From positions 1-5,028 of the forward strand of contig QEFD01000189.1 in the NCBI GenBank assembly GCA_003086435.1: a stretch of DNA of 5,028 nt, given 5' to 3'. A program made the position numbers and the translations under genes. This stretch comes from Acidianus hospitalis (GTDB taxonomy: Archaea; Thermoproteota; Thermoprotei_A; Sulfolobales; Sulfolobaceae). Below are positions 1-3,896 of this stretch, piece after piece. How positions within the stretch are numbered: the stretch's first letter is position 1; every line of letters starts with the position of its first letter. The notes below the pieces were generated by a model. It saw only the letters and a list, made by a program, of their open reading frames with translations. It was not told where the DNA came from and made no database searches.

Positions 1-251
<251 letters not shown>

Positions 252-270
252 TTTCACGCCCCGTATTATG

Positions 271-302
271 GTTGCCAATTCGCGTTTAAAAGCATTGGCA
301 AC
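271..302. promoter_or_regulatory. Inverted repeat straddling the int TATA box, probable operator
   Basis: GTTGCCAAT (271-279) and ATTGGCAAC (294-302) are a perfect 9-bp inverted repeat separated by 14 bp. The spacer contains the int TATA box (284-291). A dimeric regulator bound here would block TBP/TFB access. The regulator is unknown; known SSVs encode ribbon-helix-helix and winged-helix repressors that could act this way. The role is inferred from symmetry and position only. Confidence 0.6.
284..291 (-). promoter_or_regulatory. TATA box of int
   Basis: On the minus strand TTTTAAAC lies about 26 bp upstream of position 261, which gives a leader of roughly 10 nt (GGGGCGTGAAA) before the ATG at 251. 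The spacing is normal for an archaeal TBP/TFB promoter. Confidence 0.7.
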
Positions 303-311
303 TCGTCAATT

Positions 312-351
312 TTTGCCGTTAAAATTCGACGATTTGAAAGAAGACGGCAAA
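312..351. repeat. Inverted repeat in the int / zinc-finger intergenic region
   Basis: TTTGCCGT (312-319) and ACGGCAAA (344-351) are a perfect 8-bp inverted repeat with a 24-bp spacer, upstream of the int promoter. A smaller dyad, ATTTGT-AC-ACAAAT, lies at 437-450. Both sit in the non-coding stretch between the divergent int and zinc-finger genes and could be protein-binding sites. No function is shown. Confidence 0.4.
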
Positions 352-479
352 GATTCCTAATTTATGCGAAAAACTGAATTTGGTGGACAGTGAAAATTCA
401 AAAGCACGGCTTGTTTTTGTTGTGGGAAATGACTACATTTGTACACAAATAGCTTTTTAGCGTCCACAGCCACACACAA

Positions 480-487
480 CTTATATC
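480..487 (+). promoter_or_regulatory. TATA box of the zinc-finger operon
   Basis: CTTATATC lies about 26 bp before position 510, predicting a transcript start at about 508-512 and a short leader before the TTG at 522 or the GTG at 534. It directly abuts the palindrome at 486-507. Confidence 0.6.
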
Positions 488-507
488 CGGTAAGAAAACT
501 TACCGGA
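486..507. promoter_or_regulatory. Perfect palindromic operator downstream of the TATA box
   Basis: TCCGGTAAG (486-494) and CTTACCGGA (499-507) form a perfect 9-bp inverted repeat around AAAA. It fills the interval between the TATA box and the predicted transcript start, the classic place for an archaeal repressor that blocks RNA polymerase. The dyad is too far upstream to be in the leader, so a DNA site is likelier than an RNA hairpin. The same 7-bp half-site recurs at 2952, 2970, 2983 and 3413. Confidence 0.65.
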
Positions 508-521
508 GTAATTACAAGACC

Positions 522-854
522 TTGGGGATTCATGTGACTTTGGAGGAACTAAAAAGGTATCATGCATTGCCAACTGAGCAAAAACGATTAATCAAGACTG
601 TCGTTAAGACACTCATTTATCGCCCCGACCTCTTGAACGAAAGCTCCTATTTCTTCAAATTGCTTTCTGCAAAAGCCGTAAGCCCTTACGTTTGCCCCCT
701 CTGCCTTATGCCCTTCAGCTCCTCCGTCTCTCTTAAACAGCATATCCGTTACGCTGAGCATACTAAGGTCTGTCCTGTCTGCAGGAAAGAGTTTGCTAAG
801 ACTGAAGCCCTTTTAGACCACGTTTGTAAGAAGCATAACATATGCGTTTCGTAG
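522..854 (+). CDS. Double C2H2 zinc-finger protein, fusellovirus type (SSV1 B129-like)
   Basis: A 110-residue protein with a helical, basic N-terminal half (about 1-50) and two C2H2 fingers. Finger 1 has C58, C61, H74, H80; finger 2 has C84, C87, H100, H105. Both have C-x2-C-x12-H spacing, with aromatic or hydrophobic core residues (F65, F91, L71, L97). Tandem C2H2 fingers are rare in archaea but known in fuselloviruses: SSV1 B129 has a solved structure and is thought to be a DNA-binding transcription regulator. I assign it to that group from pattern recognition, not from an alignment. The start is uncertain: TTG at 522 lacks a good Shine-Dalgarno, while GTG at 534 has GGGG at 524-527. It is first in a rightward operon with its own TATA box and palindromic operator, so it may be autoregulated. 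The frame is intact. Confidence 0.88.
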   Translation: MGIHVTLEELKRYHALPTEQKRLIKTVVKTLIYRPDLLNESSYFFKLLSAKAVSPYVCPLCLMPFSSSVSLKQHIRYAEHTKVCPVCRKEFAKTEALLDHVCKKHNICVS

Positions 855-866
855 GGGTAAACGGTT

Positions 867-992
867 ATGAGAAAATTATGGGTAGTTATTGCACGTGATG
901 GGGTAGTACCAGTTTATCTTAAAACGGCAAAGAAGAAAAGCACAGCTATCTTGAAGAGTGTGAAGAATTTTTTGGGGAAAACTGTGAAATGA
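867..992 (+). CDS. Small basic protein of unknown function, 41 residues
   Basis: ATG at 867 starts 12 nt after the zinc-finger stop, with a Shine-Dalgarno-like AGGGGT at 853-858. The product begins MRKLWVVIARDGVVPVYLK and continues with a lysine-rich helix (KTAKKKSTAILKSVKNFL). It has an apparent short beta hairpin followed by an amphipathic basic helix, so nucleic-acid binding is possible but unproven. Its stop overlaps the next ATG as ATGA (989-992), so the two could be translationally coupled. Alternatively 867-1045 may once have been a single ORF of about 59 residues broken by a one-base change near 988. I do not recognise the family. Confidence 0.6.
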   Translation: MRKLWVVIARDGVVPVYLKTAKKKSTAILKSVKNFLGKTVK

Positions 993-1045
993 AAATGGGT
1001 GAGTTTTACACTCTTGATGAGGCTGAACAGTTAGGCTCCTTTTAA
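989..1045 (+). CDS. Possible 18-residue product or gene remnant overlapping by ATGA
   Basis: ATG at 989 overlaps the stop of the preceding gene. The product is MKMGEFYTLDEAEQLGSF, ending at TAA 1043-1045. The block FYTLDEAEQLG resembles the first helix of excisionase/MerR-type winged helices (pattern xLTxxEAAxxLG), which would make this the start of a truncated DNA-binding protein. This rests on eleven residues and is weak. The stop codon lies inside the TATA box of the downstream promoter, so the end of this frame coincides with the duplicated promoter segment. That suggests the segment may have been inserted here and cut an older gene. Confidence 0.35.
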   Translation: MKMGEFYTLDEAEQLGSF

Positions 1046-1064
1046 AATCATTCTCTTTTTCCTT
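1025..1064 (+). promoter_or_regulatory. Promoter copy 1 of a duplicated ~40-bp promoter segment
   Basis: Bases 1032-1064 match 2262-2294 at 31 of 33 positions; a further GAACAG just upstream is shared with a 1-bp indel. The segment contains GGCTCC, the TATA-like CCTTTTAAAA (1038-1047) and a pyrimidine tract TTCTCTTTTTCCTT (1051-1064). The TATA centre is about 28 bp before the ATG at 1071, so the mRNA should be leaderless or nearly so. It overlaps the end of the preceding small ORF. Confidence 0.75.
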
Positions 1065-1070
1065 CTGCAA

Positions 1071-2021
1071 ATGAGGAAGTCTCTAAGTCTTCTAGGTTTA
1101 GGCCTTCTAGTACTATTCCTAATATCAACAGTACATTTAAACGCGTCAGTGTCGCCTAGTTGTATAGAGGCACAATGTATTTGCTGTCATTATAAAAACC
1201 ATAATTGGGCGGGTGTGGTATACGGTGAGCTTGGTGATTGCTTAACTCCATATTGCCCTTGTTATACTTTCGCACGTATAGAATGCGTTTTTGAACGTGT
1301 ATGCCTAAACCACACAACAATTAATTATGTTGGTAGTAAAAACGGCGCTAATGCTATAAGTATATGGGTGGCATTGAGTCCTTATGGGCCTTCTAACGCA
1401 TTTAATGAAAGAAGGGGTATTACGGGTGATTTTCTTCAAGCAGGTATAATTGTCTGTGTAACTCCTACTATTAACGGTAATGAATATAAAGTTTATGTTT
1501 TCGCATGTGAATATTGTACAAATTGTTTAACAGGAAGCCGGGCAGTATATACGTGTAATAAATATGTAGGAATATTTAGTCATGCCTGCTTCTTTATCGC
1601 CATATGTAAAGTAAATATGCCACTTAATGAGGCAAGAGTAGCTATTGCTGTACTTACCCCTAAATGCTATAAAATACTATTGTGTTTGATAGTGCCCTGG
1701 ATTTTCCCATATTTTGCACATTCCGCATATACTATTGTCGAATCACCAGAAAATGCTGAAACAAAAGAGTATTGTGAAGTACTACAGGTAGTCGGTGGCT
1801 TAATAAAATGCTTTAGATATATGTACTGCAACGGTCAGATAGGACCGGGACCCAGTCAATTCAGACTTGTTACAGTGGCATATGTATTCTGTCTGACAGA
1901 GCCATGCGGTCTCAATAATATGTGTGTTACATTAGCTCATGGCGCAGGCTATCCCGGTAATTGGTGCTATACTTATAGGTTTTACAATACTGTAACCGGG
2001 AAAACTACGTGTGGATTATAA
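1071..2021 (+). CDS. Secreted cysteine-rich protein with repeated C-x5-C modules, function unknown
   Basis: A 316-residue protein with a clear signal peptide: R2-K3, a hydrophobic core of about residues 5-20, and a likely cleavage after A25 (LNA). The mature chain has 26 cysteines, none in the signal peptide. C-x5-C recurs at 72/78, 173/179, 199/205, 247/253 and 279/285, and CLTxxC occurs twice (57-62, 274-279). After several C-x5-C pairs comes an alternating hydrophobic stretch such as NAISIWVAL, ARVAIAVL or FRLVTVAYVF, and CVT followed by a Y/V/F-rich strand appears at 129 and 285. This suggests tandem, divergent, beta-rich disulfide-bonded domains. Hydrophobic residues 203-216 could be a buried strand or a weak membrane segment. 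Oxidised disulfides suit an acidic hot exterior. Transcription is from the duplicated promoter, probably leaderless. Composition is AT-rich compared with the left end. I do not recognise a family; a virion, surface or effector protein are all possible. Confidence 0.8.
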   Translation: MRKSLSLLGLGLLVLFLISTVHLNASVSPSCIEAQCICCHYKNHNWAGVVYGELGDCLTPYCPCYTFARIECVFERVCLNHTTINYVGSKNGANAISIWVALSPYGPSNAFNERRGITGDFLQAGIIVCVTPTINGNEYKVYVFACEYCTNCLTGSRAVYTCNKYVGIFSHACFFIAICKVNMPLNEARVAIAVLTPKCYKILLCLIVPWIFPYFAHSAYTIVESPENAETKEYCEVLQVVGGLIKCFRYMYCNGQIGPGPSQFRLVTVAYVFCLTEPCGLNNMCVTLAHGAGYPGNWCYTYRFYNTVTGKTTCGL

Positions 2022-2026
2022 GTTAT

Positions 2027-2036
2027 CCTCTTTTTT
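2027..2036 (+). terminator. Pyrimidine/T-run terminator after the cysteine-rich gene
   Basis: CCTCTTTTTT begins five bases after the TAA at 2019-2021. U-rich tracts of this kind terminate archaeal RNA polymerase without a hairpin, and an independent promoter follows at 2046. Confidence 0.6.
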
Positions 2037-2045
2037 ACCCGCAAT

Positions 2046-2053
2046 GTTTAAAT
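2046..2053 (+). promoter_or_regulatory. TATA box of the 62-residue membrane protein gene
   Basis: GTTTAAAT is centred about 26 bp before the ATG at 2076, which predicts a leaderless transcript. No Shine-Dalgarno precedes that ATG, which agrees. Confidence 0.6.
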
Positions 2054-2075
2054 TATTCCGTGTAGAGTATAGTTT

Positions 2076-2264
2076 ATGATTCTACTTGAAACTATAACAG
2101 TATATAATGGTTACTTTGGTGGTGCGGAAGTAAACCCTTTTCTAAATTCTCTGCTTTTGCTTATACCGACATTAATAACAATATTAGGTGTTGTCATGGG
2201 AGTTAATTATTGGTTAAATTATCTTTTTTGGAAAAGGATAAAGAGGAAAAACAGAACAGAGTAG
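2076..2264 (+). CDS. Small single-span membrane protein, 62 residues
   Basis: The product has about 20 uncharged or acidic N-terminal residues, one long hydrophobic segment (about residues 22-46, FLNSLLLLIPTLITILGVVM and onward), then WLNYLFWKRIKRKNR. The strongly basic tail predicts an N-outside, C-inside orientation by the positive-inside rule. There are no cysteines, unlike both flanking secreted proteins. The start is supported by a TATA box 26 bp upstream and the lack of a leader. The stop TAG (2262-2264) is the first base triplet of the second promoter copy, so the gene is packed tightly against the next one. It lies between two genes for secreted proteins, so it could anchor, export or protect against them, but that is inference from position. 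I do not recognise a family; it is not obviously VP1/VP3-like. Confidence 0.65.
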   Translation: MILLETITVYNGYFGGAEVNPFLNSLLLLIPTLITILGVVMGVNYWLNYLFWKRIKRKNRTE

Positions 2265-2294
2265 GCTCCTTTTAAAGTCATTTTCTTTTTCCTT
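2254..2294 (+). promoter_or_regulatory. Promoter copy 2 of the duplicated ~40-bp promoter segment
   Basis: Bases 2262-2294 repeat 1032-1064 with two mismatches (A/G and C/T), plus an upstream GAACAG. It holds the TATA-like CCTTTTAAAG (2268-2277) and the pyrimidine tract TTTTCTTTTTCCTT. The ATG at 2300 is about 28 bp from the TATA centre, giving the same leaderless geometry as copy 1. The two secreted-protein genes are therefore probably co-regulated. Confidence 0.75.
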
Positions 2295-2299
2295 AACTT

Positions 2300-2669
2300 A
2301 TGAAGAGGTGGCTTCTGTCTTTCCTAGTCCTACTGTTGTTAATGCCCGTCTCTTTCGCAGAATGTAACGCCCATTATAGGATAATAGGTGGTGGAGGAGG
2401 GCCACCTTATTCACCTTACTCCTTCTCAAAGGCTTTCTCAACTTCAGGTGTCGAGACTGAACCGGGTTGTACCCTAAGCACTGATTCATGGTGGAGCAGG
2501 TACTGCAAAATGCAATCTGAGGATCCTCTGTGACGGTGAATATGAAGGGAATAACGTCTCAATTTCTCTCGACTTCCTCAATCTATTTCTTGGAACAAAG
2601 AAAAAGCACGTTACTTGCAAATTATCCTCTTCCCTTCCACACGGAAGCCCTTCTTCATGCATTCTCTGA
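2300..2669 (+). pseudogene. Frameshifted paralogue: secreted cysteine-rich protein, short form
   Basis: The uninterrupted frame runs 2300-2533 (77 residues). It starts with a signal peptide (K2-R3, L-rich core, likely cleavage after A20) followed by a glycine-rich stretch (GGGGGPP at 30-36). Removing one A from AAAA at 2507-2510 joins it to an open frame from 2511 to TGA 2667-2669, making a 122-residue protein. The joined part reads YCKCNLRILCDGEYEG, then NNVSISLDFLNLF, then HVTCKL. This restores the C-x5-C (71/77) followed by D-G and a strand-like segment, as in the 316-residue protein (KCFRYMYCNGQ at 246-256). With the shared promoter, this argues for paralogy. The cause may be decay, programmed +1 shifting or a base-call error. 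The last 59 bases overlap the end of an opposing gene, so the 3' end is less certain. Confidence 0.6.
2597..2606 (-). terminator. T-rich terminator of the minus-strand broken gene
   Basis: On the minus strand CTTTTTCTTT follows the TAA (2611-2613) by four bases. Its placement supports 2611 as the original end of the minus-strand gene. Confidence 0.5.
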
Positions 2670-3037
2670 GGTACTTCAAGTTTTCGCATGCCTTCTCATC
2701 ACCTTCCTCACAATCTTCTTCTAAACTCAGCCTCACTCGCGTAAGCTATCGCTTTTATCGCTTGACGCTCTTTGTATGCCTTCCGTGGATCTCTAACTTC
2801 CGGCGGTACACATGTGACATATGCCATGTCGATAAATCCGCTCTATAATATCCGTGACTTTGTAACGCCCGTCCTCACTTTCTCGATCGTTATAAATTTC
2901 TCGTCTGTCTGAGATTTATTGGAATCGTCAACTGAATTGTCAACTGGAGTTTCCGGTAAATCCTGTATTTCCGGTACATTTTTACCGGATTTTTCTGTTG
3001 ACGATTGAGTTGATGATTTCGCTTTTTGTTGCGACAT
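2611..3037 (-). pseudogene. Broken gene for a ~141-residue protein of unknown function (amber plus frameshift)
   Basis: The first frame runs from ATG 3037 to TAG 2843-2845. It gives 64 residues: a disordered S/T/K/D-rich N-terminus (MSQQKAKSSTQ) and then KFITIEKV. In the same frame after the amber comes SGFIDMAYVTCVPPEVRDP, then KAYKERQAIKAIAYASEAEF, ending at TGA 2708-2710. A one-base shift in the AGAAGAAGA run there leads into DCEEGDEKACENLKYLREC and KKGFRVEGKRIICK, stop at 2611. The span is 142 codons plus one base, consistent with one insertion. An alternative path near the amber reads EDGRYKVTDIIERIYR in another frame, so two compensating shifts are also possible. A TATA box sits at 3061-3070 and a terminator at 2597-2606. 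The C-terminal half is helical, charged and has five cysteines. I do not recognise it. Separate short genes (ATG 2827; GTG 2736) are less likely. Confidence 0.6.
2952..2989. repeat. Cluster of three TCCGGTA half-sites
   Basis: TCCGGTA at 2952-2958 and 2970-2976 and its complement TACCGGA at 2983-2989 lie within 38 bp. The last two form a 7-bp inverted repeat with a 6-bp spacer. They match the arms of the operator at 486-507. They fall inside the N-terminal coding part of the broken gene, where the codons for PE and SGK partly dictate them, so chance through codon repetition is possible. Confidence 0.4.
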
Positions 3038-3060
3038 TTTCAGTCTCGTCGTCTTCCTAT

Positions 3061-3070
3061 ATCATATAAT
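3061..3070 (-). promoter_or_regulatory. TATA box of the minus-strand broken gene
   Basis: ATTATATGAT on the minus strand is centred about 29 bp before the ATG at 3037, so the mRNA would be leaderless or have only a few bases of leader. Confidence 0.55.
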
Positions 3071-3217
3071 GAGTAAGAAAACCAGAAAGGGCAAAAACGG
3101 CGTAAAATAACGAGTCAGAAAAACGGCAGAAAAATACGTTATTTTCTCTCACCAGAGTTTGAGGAGTTTTTAGGGCTATTTTTTGTAGAATTTATAGCTC
3201 CAGAAAAGATAGATTAG
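3069..3217 (+). pseudogene. Small frame-broken gene, ~48 residues
   Basis: ATG at 3069 gives only MSKKTRKGKNGVK. One missing base near 3075-3080 would switch to an open frame that reads ENQKGQKRRKI, TSQKNGRKIRYFLSPEFEEF and LGLFFVEFIAPEKID, ending at TAG 3215-3217. That frame has no ATG, GTG or TTG of its own after its upstream stop (3074-3076). The composite has a strongly basic N-terminus and an amphipathic or hydrophobic C-terminal half. Its stop overlaps the opposing gene's stop by two bases (TTAG), a usual convergent arrangement that supports both ends. No TATA box is seen at the right distance upstream of 3069. The frame may therefore be a remnant, or could be fortuitous. Confidence 0.35.
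3093..3138 (+). repeat. Imperfect 20-bp direct repeat, period 26
   Basis: Bases 3093-3112 and 3119-3138 share AAAAACGGC followed by an A-rich stretch and ACG, 16 of 20 positions identical. It lies at the start of the small broken gene and gives the repeated KNG motif there. It could be a local duplication or a binding site. Confidence 0.4.
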
Positions 3218-3447
3218 GCAATATCCCTAGGCAACGTAATCATATCGTCGATCTTTAACTTATACTGATCGTTCGCCTTATCGTAATATAATTTCGCTCT
3301 CGCCTTTATTTTCTCGATTAGCTCTTCGTAGTTCGTCGCTTTGCCCGTCAATTCGTCTATTAGCGATTGCGTTACTTTCGCCCTCATTTCTGCATACCTT
3401 TGTCGTACGTCGTCCGGTATCTTATAATAAAACATGTCGAAATGCAT
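3214..3447 (-). CDS. Helical protein of unknown function, 77 residues, possibly N-terminally truncated
   Basis: The product begins MHFDMFYYKIPDDVRQRY, continues with predicted helices (EMRAKVTQSLIDELTG, then YEELIEKIKARAKLYYDK) and ends KLKIDDMITLPRDIA. No membrane segment or cysteine is present. The same frame stays open upstream of the ATG back to a TAG at 3475-3477 and reads LPDYRYVDV, which looks coding. The ATG at 3447 also has no Shine-Dalgarno and no TATA box at the right distance. I therefore suspect the 5' part of the gene has been lost where the sequence changes at about 3475. The stop overlaps that of the plus-strand remnant. Use of GTC/GAC/CGT-type codons resembles int(N) rather than the AT-rich genes to the right, fitting element origin. 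I do not recognise the family. Confidence 0.6.
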   Translation of the reverse strand: MHFDMFYYKIPDDVRQRYAEMRAKVTQSLIDELTGKATNYEELIEKIKARAKLYYDKANDQYKLKIDDMITLPRDIA

Positions 3448-3474
3448 GACGTCGACATAGCGATAGTCGGGTAA

Positions 3475-3650
3475 CTAAGTATTAGATGAGTTGAGAGGTA
3501 AATAACAAAGAGAATTGATATAAAGTACGGACTATAACCCAGGAGGTAAGCATACAAGGGGAAAGTTAAGTTCCTTAATTCACTAGCTGTTGCTGACGCA
3601 AAAGTTTCTGAAAATACGTAAAATGAAACTGCAGTAGAGTTATTTTTCAT
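3475..3650 (-). pseudogene. 5' fragment of an MFS-like transporter gene, truncated near 3475
   Basis: From ATG 3650 the minus strand encodes MKNNSTAVSFYVFSETFASA, then ELRNLTFPLYAYLLGYSPYF and ISILFVIYLSTHLILSYP. The pattern LRN-x3-PLY-x3-LGYSP-x-hydrophobic is what one sees around the first two membrane helices of major facilitator transporters. AAGGGTG lies 6 bases before the ATG as a Shine-Dalgarno. A GTG at 3659 would add three residues. The open frame continues to 3384, but beyond about 3475 it is only the shadow of the 77-residue gene and loses hydrophobicity. A full MFS protein is about 400 residues, so only the start remains. It lies 20 bases downstream of another minus-strand gene, suggesting an operon. 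The family call is tentative. Confidence 0.4.
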
Positions 3651-3669
3651 TATATGCACCCTTAGAAGA

Positions 3670-3866
3670 TTACCTCACAATAATAGCATTCTCCCCAGAC
3701 GAGGTTATTTCTCCGTTTTTCACCGTACATTCTTACCTGCACCATTCGAACTTAATAATACAACTGGCTTGCCCTTATTTACGGTCGTACTAATATCTTC
3801 ATCACTCAAGTATTTCTCATAATATTTCCAAGTATAACGGATTATTATTGGAGTTTCTATATCCAT
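3670..3866 (-). pseudogene. Small frameshifted gene of unknown function upstream of the MFS-like fragment
   Basis: ATG at 3866 lies about 26 bp from a TATA box (3888-3896), so translation is probably leaderless. The open frame gives 48 residues: MDIETPIIIRYTWKYYEKYL, SDEDISTTVNKGKPVVLLSS, NGAGKNVR, stop 3720-3722. A one-base change near 3729-3735 would join it to ECTVKNGEITSSGENAIIVR with stop TAA at 3670-3672, a composite of about 65 residues that reads naturally and ends just before the next gene. Either the short form is the real product or the gene carries a frameshift. I do not recognise the family. AT-rich codons and a standard Sulfolobales promoter suggest a chromosomal rather than viral gene. 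Confidence 0.45.
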
Positions 3867-3887
3867 ATCTAGAGTTTTTCAGGGACT

Positions 3888-3896
3888 CTTAATAAG
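3888..3896 (-). promoter_or_regulatory. TATA box for the small minus-strand gene
   Basis: CTTATTAAG on the minus strand is centred 26 bp from the ATG at 3866, predicting a leaderless mRNA. Confidence 0.55.

Noticed and set aside
876..1070. Minus-strand 64-residue ORF
   Set aside because: It is antisense to the small operon genes and promoter copy 1, has no promoter, and its composition is that of a complementary shadow.
2298..2489. Minus-strand 63-residue ORF
   Set aside because: It is the complement of the signal-peptide gene at 2300, with no protein-like hydrophobic pattern or promoter.
2486..2689. Minus-strand 67-residue ORF
   Set aside because: It is out of frame with the coherent minus-strand frame ending at 2611 and antisense to the frameshifted paralogue.
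2843..2845. Amber codon read as pyrrolysine
   Set aside because: Sulfolobales are not known to encode the pyrrolysine system, and the gene carries another lesion, so a nonsense mutation is simpler.
2530..2848. Two plus-strand ORFs (2530-2724, 2615-2848)
   Set aside because: They are shadows of the minus-strand broken gene. The hydrophobicity arises from the complement of charged codons, and no promoter is present.
3384..3475. 3' extension of the MFS-like frame to 3384
   Set aside because: It overlaps the 77-residue gene in another frame and loses the membrane-protein pattern, so it is an artefact of fusion at the junction.
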